Positions 49,014-53,921 of a stretch of 53,921 bases of DNA are shown one piece after another. Under the pieces are notes generated by a model. It was given only the letters and a program-made list of their open reading frames with translations. It was not told where the DNA came from and did not search any database. The translations under genes and the position numbers were made by a program. Within the stretch, counting starts at the first letter, position 1. Each line of letters opens with the position of its first letter. Location of the stretch: the NCBI GenBank assembly GCA_910587355.1, contig CAJUKF010000014.1, positions 1-53,921 on the forward strand, read 5' to 3'. The stretch is from an uncultured Muribaculaceae bacterium. GTDB lineage: Bacteria; Bacteroidota; Bacteroidia; Bacteroidales; Muribaculaceae.

Positions 49014-51545
49014 ATGGAATTTGACGACAGCAGCCAGCGGGAACTTATAGAGCTCTACGGCACCAGTGCACTCGTGCTGGCACCTCCCGGCTGCGGCAAG
49101 ACCCATATTCTCGCACGTCGCATATTCCATGCAAACGCAATGCACGGCATCGAGTTCGACAAGATGCTGTGCATCACTTTTACCAACCGGGCCGCCCGTG
49201 AAATGAAATCGAGAATCAGCGGGTACCTCGGCTACACACCACAAGGGCTGTTCACGGGCAATATCCACCGTTTCTGCCTGCGTTTTCTCCATGTCAACGG
49301 CCTGATTTCACCTGATACATCGATTCTTGACGAAGAAGACCAGCTCGAATATCTGCTGACTACTTTCGGCATCTCCAAGGCCGATGATGTAAAAGCATTT
49401 CTTGAAGCAGCGGCATATATCTACCAGTGTGACAACGACCACCCCTCATGGGTGATGCGCCGCCCGAAAAAGATGCCGACCGACCATATGCGCGATATGG
49501 TGAGAGAATACGCACGCTTCAAGGCAGAAAACAAACTCGTTGATTTCGACGAGATTCTTCTGCGGGCCTACACAGCCCTGCTTTATGGCGCCGACGAGCC
49601 TTACAGGATGACCGGATACCCGTGGATTCAGGTCGACGAAACGCAGGACATGACACCCCTGCAGCTTGCCATAATCGAACGTGTGGCGGATGACCGTGAC
49701 CGGACAGCACTGTTTCTCGGAGACGAACAGCAGGCTATCTTCAGTTTTTTAGGGGCAGGCGGCCGTGCCCTCGATATCGTAAAGCGGATGTGCAAGGGCA
49801 ATGTGACACATCTCTACCGGAATTACCGCTCGCCGTCGAGTCTTGTGTCGCTATGCAATGAGCTTGCCACACGCTGGCTGGGAATCGACAGCTCACTGCT
49901 TCCCTCGGCAATTACCGAAGACGAAGCCGACGAGGCGCTGACAGCATACGTGACTTCGGGCAATTCCCTGCAATTAATGGCGGCCGCAAGCGCCCGTCGC
50001 CGGCTCGACAGCAGTCCCGACGAAAGCGTGACCATACTGGTGCGCACCAACCGCGAGGGCGACGACATGTCGTATATACTGACTTCGCTCGGGCTACCCC
50101 ATTTCCATATATTCAGGCAGGATGTCTTTCATCAGGTAGCGTTCAAAACCATTTGGTCGCATCTGGCCGTAGTGGCGAATCCGCTGCAGTGGCACGCATG
50201 GAGCAGACTTCTGTATCAGACCGACACAATACGCACTCTTCACGAAGCCAGACGGCTTGTCGCCGAGCTACGGGCCAGGGCGATTTCTGTAGACGATTTG
50301 TTGCAGCCCCCGTCGCAATGGCGTCTGTCGCGTTTCTGCAACAGGATGACCGACGGCAGCATCATCGTTGTATTCGACACCGAGACAACAGGGCTTGATA
50401 TTTTCAGTGACGATATAGTGCAGATTTCGGCCATAAAGATGAGAAACGGGGAAATTATTCCCGGCACCGAATTCGAAGTATTCATCGACACGGACAAACA
50501 GCTTCCGGCGACGCTGAAAGACGGGAGGCCGAATCCACTTGTGAGCATTCATGCCAAAGCACGCAAACATGCCCCGGCCGAAGCGATTGGCATGTTTACG
50601 GCATATATCGGGGAGGCCTCGGCTCTGGCGGGGCATAACATAGCCTTTGACTGCGGAATCATACGCAACTTCATAGCCAGAAAGCTATCTCAGGAAGCGC
50701 CCGCTATTTTCGGAGACGACATCAGGCAGATTGATACTCTTGCAATATCACGTCTGCTTTACCCCAATCTGCGCTCACACAAGCTGGGAGACCTTATCGG
50801 GTATTTCAAAGTCGAGGGTATCAACAGCCATAACGCATCGGATGACGTTGCCGCCACGGCTGCTGTGATGCAGGCATTGATGACGGAGGCAATATCACGG
50901 TTCACCGACGCATCGGTGGAGGAACCCTATATACACCGTCCGGGGGCGCAGATATTGCGGATTGCCGCACGTCTGAGAGAAAAGTACGGAGACTTTTACC
51001 GAATCTCCCGTTCGCGGCTGTCGTTGCCCGGAGGCTCGCTCGCAGAGGCCGTGAGGGACGCGCACGCCTACTTCGTGGGCGCGGACTTCATAGAGCCGAT
51101 TAAACATTTTGACTATATGCTGCGGCTAATCGATGATTTTATAGTAAATAATGCGAAGGAAGCAGGATTCAGCGCGCAGCTGACGGCACATCTGTATGAT
51201 TTGCTTACCTTTCATGAATCGGATTTATTTGCCTGCGGACTGGTGAAAGAACGGCTGTCGGTGATGACAGTGCACAAGGCCAAGGGGCTCGAATCGGATA
51301 ATGTGATAGTGGCGGACGCCGCATCACGTTTCGGAGATGCCGATGAAAGTATCAGGCTGCTTTATGTGGCTTTTTCGCGGGCACGGCGGCGTCTTACTGT
51401 CGGCATCGGGCGCGAACCGGACAAATTGCTGTCTTCGCTGCTGCATCATTTCAGGATTCTCACGCCACGAGAAATACGTTTAGCCGTGAAATCTGAAATC
51501 ACAAATCTTAGCGATAGCTACACAGAAAAGCCGGAGTATGATTAA
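49014..51545 (+). CDS. UvrD-type helicase with embedded DnaQ exonuclease
   Basis: 843 aa. Superfamily 1 helicase motifs: Walker A LAPPGCGKTH (22-31), CITFTNRAAREMKSRI, Walker B IQVDETQDMTP (about 204-213), QQAIFSFLGA and HLYRNYRSP (motif IV). At about 447-625 a complete DEDDh exonuclease interrupts it: VVFDTETTGLD, AGHNIAFDCGIIRNF and SHNASDDVAATAAV. The helicase then resumes with MTVHKAKGLESDNVIV (about 751) and LLYVAFSRARRRL. One chain thus has unwinding and 3'-5' degradation. It is probably a repair enzyme. It starts 26 nt behind the salvage operon; co-transcription is possible but unrelated in function. Confidence 0.88.
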   Translation: MEFDDSSQRELIELYGTSALVLAPPGCGKTHILARRIFHANAMHGIEFDKMLCITFTNRAAREMKSRISGYLGYTPQGLFTGNIHRFCLRFLHVNGLISPDTSILDEEDQLEYLLTTFGISKADDVKAFLEAAAYIYQCDNDHPSWVMRRPKKMPTDHMRDMVREYARFKAENKLVDFDEILLRAYTALLYGADEPYRMTGYPWIQVDETQDMTPLQLAIIERVADDRDRTALFLGDEQQAIFSFLGAGGRALDIVKRMCKGNVTHLYRNYRSPSSLVSLCNELATRWLGIDSSLLPSAITEDEADEALTAYVTSGNSLQLMAAASARRRLDSSPDESVTILVRTNREGDDMSYILTSLGLPHFHIFRQDVFHQVAFKTIWSHLAVVANPLQWHAWSRLLYQTDTIRTLHEARRLVAELRARAISVDDLLQPPSQWRLSRFCNRMTDGSIIVVFDTETTGLDIFSDDIVQISAIKMRNGEIIPGTEFEVFIDTDKQLPATLKDGRPNPLVSIHAKARKHAPAEAIGMFTAYIGEASALAGHNIAFDCGIIRNFIARKLSQEAPAIFGDDIRQIDTLAISRLLYPNLRSHKLGDLIGYFKVEGINSHNASDDVAATAAVMQALMTEAISRFTDASVEEPYIHRPGAQILRIAARLREKYGDFYRISRSRLSLPGGSLAEAVRDAHAYFVGADFIEPIKHFDYMLRLIDDFIVNNAKEAGFSAQLTAHLYDLLTFHESDLFACGLVKERLSVMTVHKAKGLESDNVIVADAASRFGDADESIRLLYVAFSRARRRLTVGIGREPDKLLSSLLHHFRILTPREIRLAVKSEITNLSDSYTEKPEYD

Positions 51546-51596
51546 GCTATCTCCGATTGGGTAAAAGGGAAATTTTGGGTTAATATTGTCAGAAAA

Positions 51597-51628
51597 TTTG
51601 GTTAAGCCATATATTGTTTGTAATTTTG
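51597..51628 (+). promoter_or_regulatory. Promoter of the metalloid-resistance cluster
   Basis: TTTG (51597-51600), a 20-nt spacer and TAATTTTG (51621-51628) match the consensus. The ATG of arsR is 22 nt on. A similar stretch occurs twice: TTTTGGGTTAATATTGT (51573-51589) and TTTGGTTAAG...TATTGT within the spacer; these could be ArsR sites. Confidence 0.75.
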
Positions 51629-51650
51629 CGAACACCCAACAAAGAATAAT

Positions 51651-51980
51651 ATGGCAAAATTAGAGATAACATCTGAACAGGAGCGACTTGCGAGGTTCGC
51701 GAAGGCGATGGGGCATCCGACCCGCATTGCTATCCTTCATTTTCTCGCCCAGAGAAACGAATGTTTCTTTGGTGACATACACGAGGTGCTTCCGATTGCG
51801 AAAGCCACCGTGTCGCAGCATCTGAGCGAGTTGAAAGAGGCAGGGCTGATACAAGGCACCATCGAGCCGCCAAAAGTAAAATACTGCATCAACGCAGAGA
51901 ACTGGAAACTTGCACGGCAACTGTTTTCACAGATGCTTGACGACTGCTGTCCCTCAAAAAAGAATAGCTGCTGCTCGTAA
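51651..51980 (+). CDS. arsR: ArsR/SmtB-family repressor with Cys-rich tail
   Basis: 109 aa. Winged helix-turn-helix: AMGHPTRIAILHFLAQ, then DIHEVLPIAKATVSQHLSELKEAGLI (about 42-67). Cysteines are at 38, 79, 99, 100, 107 and 108; the C-terminal pairs (DDCCPSKKNSCCS) suggest that metalloid is bound at the tail and not at the alpha-3 ELCVCDL site of plasmid ArsR. It would repress its own promoter until As(III) or Sb(III) binds. First gene of the cluster. Confidence 0.85.
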   Translation: MAKLEITSEQERLARFAKAMGHPTRIAILHFLAQRNECFFGDIHEVLPIAKATVSQHLSELKEAGLIQGTIEPPKVKYCINAENWKLARQLFSQMLDDCCPSKKNSCCS

Positions 51981-52048
51981 GCACTATTTTTTTGTTCTTA
52001 ACGTTCGTAATTCGGCAAACAACAACTCAATTAAATACATTTAAGCAC

Positions 52049-52079
52049 ATGAAAAAGTTACTGATGTTTTTTCGCTCTT
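52049..52079 (+). other. Out-of-frame signal-peptide start of the arsF-like gene
   Basis: The ATG at 52049 reads MKKLLMFF and then leaves the frame at a run of six T (52067-52072). With five T the same bases read MKKLLMFFALMIGLMSC, a perfect lipoprotein signal ending in a lipobox, in frame with the gene that follows. So either one T was added in the sequence or the gene is slipped in this strain. Confidence 0.75.
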
Positions 52080-52475
52080 ATGATAGGGCTGATGTCATGC
52101 GGAAGAGGGGATAATACCGTTACTGCGGCATCTCCTGAAAAGGATAGAGTGGAAGTAATCTATTTCTACGGGAAACAACGCTGTGCCACTTGTGTGGCTA
52201 TCGAAAATAACACAAAAGAGGTGATGAATACAATCTTTGCAAACGAGCTGAAAAACGGCACGGTCGTATTCAGGACAGTGGATATCTCTACCCCGAAAGG
52301 AGAAAAAATAGCCGATAAGTATGAAGTGACGTGGTCTTCTCTCTTTGTCAACAAATGGAAAGACGGTAAAGAGACTCGCAACAATCTTACCGAGTTCGGT
52401 TTCGGCAATGCCCGAAAGAACCCGGATGACTTCAAGAAGGGTCTTGCTGACAAAATCCGGCAATCGTTGAAATAA
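52080..52475 (+). CDS. ArsF-like thioredoxin-fold lipoprotein, frameshifted start
   Basis: 131 aa from the in-frame ATG at 52080; the intended protein probably begins at 52049 (about 141 aa), see that entry. Cys7 is the lipobox Cys of LMSC. A thioredoxin-like domain follows with RCATC (C35, C38) and a VDISTPKGEKIADKYEV strand. It resembles the family named ArsF, a subunit linked to nitrophenyl-arsenical reduction in Bacteroides (name from memory). The truncated version has only a remnant signal peptide. It overlaps the permease gene by one base. Confidence 0.65.
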   Translation: MIGLMSCGRGDNTVTAASPEKDRVEVIYFYGKQRCATCVAIENNTKEVMNTIFANELKNGTVVFRTVDISTPKGEKIADKYEVTWSSLFVNKWKDGKETRNNLTEFGFGNARKNPDDFKKGLADKIRQSLK

Positions 52476-53182
52476 TGGACTGGTTACAGACTTTGCTTGA
52501 CAACAGCACCGCTCCGGCTCTGACGGCCTTTCTCCTCGGATTACTCACCGCAATTTCGCCGTGTCCGCTTGCTACCAATATAGCCGCAATAGGCTACATC
52601 AGCAAGGATATCGAGAACCGCAGACGTATTTTCCGAAACGGGGTACTATATACCATCGGACGAATAATCGCATATACCGTTCTCGGCATTATCCTTATAT
52701 CAATTCTGAAAGAGGGAGCAAGCGTCTTCGGCGTCCAGAAGACCATCGGGAAATGGGGTGAGCTGCTGCTCGGACCGCTCCTGCTTGTTATTGGTCTTTT
52801 CATGCTGTTCGGACACAGACTGAATATCCCACAGTTCGGTTTCAGTGGCAACGGTGAAGGACTTGCCCGCAAAGGCGGGTGGGGAGCATTGTTACTCGGT
52901 ATTCTTTTTGCGATGGCTTTCTGTCCGTCAAGCGGTGTTCTCTATTTCGGGATGCTTATACCGATGTCTGTTACCGCAAGTGCAGGGTGGCTTTTGCCCG
53001 TGCTGTTTGCTGTCGCCACCGCACTCCCGGTGCTTGCAGTTGCATGGATTCTCGCTTTCAGCGTGGAGAAAGTCGGCGAGTTCTACGGCAAACTACGCAC
53101 CATTCAGAAATGGCTCAACATTATTGTCGGTGTCCTTTTCATAGTCGTAGGTATTTACTACTGCTTAATGATGTATTTATAA
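52475..53182 (+). CDS. CcdA/DsbD-like permease, ArsG type
   Basis: 235 aa, six membrane segments. ISPCPLATNIAAIGYI (Cys30) and MAFCPSSGVLYFG (Cys about 149) are the paired membrane cysteines of CcdA/DsbD proteins. In this gene order it matches the family annotated as ArsG, an efflux permease for aromatic arsenicals in Bacteroides (from memory). Alternatively it passes electrons across the membrane to the neighbouring lipoprotein's CX2C. TAATG coupling to the ArsF-like gene supports joint action. Confidence 0.75.
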   Translation: MDWLQTLLDNSTAPALTAFLLGLLTAISPCPLATNIAAIGYISKDIENRRRIFRNGVLYTIGRIIAYTVLGIILISILKEGASVFGVQKTIGKWGELLLGPLLLVIGLFMLFGHRLNIPQFGFSGNGEGLARKGGWGALLLGILFAMAFCPSSGVLYFGMLIPMSVTASAGWLLPVLFAVATALPVLAVAWILAFSVEKVGEFYGKLRTIQKWLNIIVGVLFIVVGIYYCLMMYL

Positions 53183-53200
53183 CTGTAAAAACGAAAAAGC

Positions 53201-53623
53201 ATGGATAAAAAAGAATCAAAGAAAAGTTTTTGGTCAACTCTTTTCGCACCCAAAAAGAAAAGCTGTTGTTGCAACAGCAACATAATCGTGGAAAACGATG
53301 TGAAACCAGTGCAGTCGTGCGGCTGTTCAGGAGAACCGGCAGAATCCGCAGAAAGCTCTTGGTGTGCGGCGGCCCCCGGTACAAATATCAGCAAGGTTCT
53401 TGTCCTCGGCCCCGGCTGTTCCAAGTGTAAAGAAACATACAGAGTGGTCGAGCGCGTAATAGCAGAAAATCATCTTGACGTCGAACTTTCCAAAATAGAG
53501 GATATAGCCGAGATGATGAGCTACAACATTATGATGACACCGGCGGTGGTCGTTGACGGGACGGTAAAAATCAAAGGACACGTTCCGACCACAGATGAAG
53601 TGAAAAAGGCACTCGGAATATAA
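53201..53623 (+). CDS. Thioredoxin-family protein with Cys-rich N-terminus
   Basis: 140 aa. The C-terminal half (about 64-140) is a small thioredoxin-like domain with VLGPGCSKCKET (C73, C76) and the cis-Pro MMTPAVVVDG, as in the thioredoxin_3 group. The first 60 residues are basic then Cys-rich (Cys 22, 23, 24, 40, 42, 55), without a signal peptide; they may bind As(III) or metal. Genes of this type precede ArsP-like permeases in many anaerobes. It probably reduces or shuttles metalloid in the cytoplasm. Confidence 0.82.
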   Translation: MDKKESKKSFWSTLFAPKKKSCCCNSNIIVENDVKPVQSCGCSGEPAESAESSWCAAAPGTNISKVLVLGPGCSKCKETYRVVERVIAENHLDVELSKIEDIAEMMSYNIMMTPAVVVDGTVKIKGHVPTTDEVKKALGI

Positions 53624-53645
53624 CAGGAACACAATATGTACTGTC

Positions 53646-53921
53646 ATGAACACAAAAAAGGAAGTCAAATTTCTGATATGGACTGTTGTCATATTTCTGA
53701 CAGCGTTCTTCATGCCCGTCAACAGCGAAACTCTGCTGACAGCGATACACTCCACTCTTGACCTCGCCAAGTGGTACGCCCGTGAGCATATCGTACTCTG
53801 TCTTCTCCCGGCATTCTTCATCGCCGGTGTGATTGCGGTGTTCGTAAGCCAGGGAGCGGTGTTAAAATATTTCGGTGCAAATGCAAAGAAATGGGTGTCA
53901 TATACCGTGGCTTCAGTATCG
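53646..53921 (+). CDS. Permease, ArsP/DUF318-like (partial)
   Basis: 92 residues up to the window edge, start ATG at 53646 (MNTKKEVKFLIWTVVIFLTAFFMPV). Two membrane segments are visible (about 9-24 and 49-69), followed by SQGAVLKYFGANAKKWVSYTVASVS, resembling the first core helix motif of ArsP/DUF318-type permeases that export organic or inorganic metalloids. The 3' part and any pore cysteines are not visible. 22 nt behind the thioredoxin gene. Confidence 0.65.
   Translation, partial: MNTKKEVKFLIWTVVIFLTAFFMPVNSETLLTAIHSTLDLAKWYAREHIVLCLLPAFFIAGVIAVFVSQGAVLKYFGANAKKWVSYTVASVS

Noticed and set aside
49014..53921. Whole 3' part as an integrated island
   Set aside because: No integrase, attachment repeat, tRNA or IS was seen between the helicase and arsR; the cluster may be acquired but the window does not show it.
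1..53921. CRISPR arrays, rRNA operons and riboswitches
   Set aside because: No regularly spaced repeats, no rRNA-like sequence, and no intergenic space apart from 1-390 long enough for most such elements.

Overview
The window looks like a chromosomal segment of a Bacteroidales bacterium. The family may be Muribaculaceae or a relative, but that is inference. Pointers are Bacteroidetes-type promoters (TTTG, 19-20 nt, TAnnTTTG), A-rich leaders without Shine-Dalgarno sequences, and lineage-restricted families: DUF4199, DUF6452/DUF6048, DUF4835, DUF4922, a 29-residue bL38-like ribosomal protein and an RNase E/G with a long tail. No rRNA, tRNA or CRISPR array was seen.

Layout. 1-390 holds no gene. 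It carries the 5' tip of a group IIC-like intron (minus strand) directly behind a terminator hairpin, and a 267-bp MITE-like element with 17-bp terminal inverted repeats and a 9-bp target duplication. 391-6535 (minus) is an eight-gene envelope/lipid gene train from a DUF4199 membrane protein to a PlsC acyltransferase. 6706-11442 (plus) holds an HdeD-like membrane protein, HU, the tiny ribosomal protein, RNase E/G and MenA. 11603-15343 is purL. 15473-19102 is an etfB-etfA-acyl-CoA dehydrogenase operon, followed by a GT4 glycosyltransferase. 20324-26785 (minus) is dnaN-exonuclease-coaBC-DUF4835-recN-rlmB. 26888-30320 (minus) is typA-folP-cdaA. 30388-32007 (minus) is nadC plus a secreted protein, and rlmH is divergent.

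32708-48987 (plus) is the most interesting part. Eleven closely packed genes lie behind one clear promoter: a cell-wall-amidase-like protein with an embedded golvesin-type domain, a tandem glycosyltransferase, a DUF4922 HIT-like enzyme, SpoIID, an AmpG-like permease with a large periplasmic insert, a NamZ-type (DUF1343) exo-muramidase, an FAD/Fe-S D-lactate-dehydrogenase-like protein, an HGSNAT-like membrane acetyltransferase, a MurK-like kinase, MurQ and an SGNH hydrolase. Together they read as a peptidoglycan salvage pathway: cut, import, release MurNAc, phosphorylate it, remove its lactyl ether, and oxidise the released D-lactate. A UvrD-type helicase with a DnaQ-type exonuclease embedded in it follows.

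51651-53921 is the start of a metalloid-resistance cluster: a Cys-tailed ArsR, an ArsF-like lipoprotein with an apparent homopolymer frameshift in its signal peptide, an ArsG-like CcdA-fold permease, a Cys-rich thioredoxin and a permease cut by the window edge.

Several starts given here are downstream ATG codons rather than the longest open frame, because the longer frames start at TTG/GTG, overlap promoters or run into the previous gene. All names are from reading the sequence and remembered family features; no search was run.
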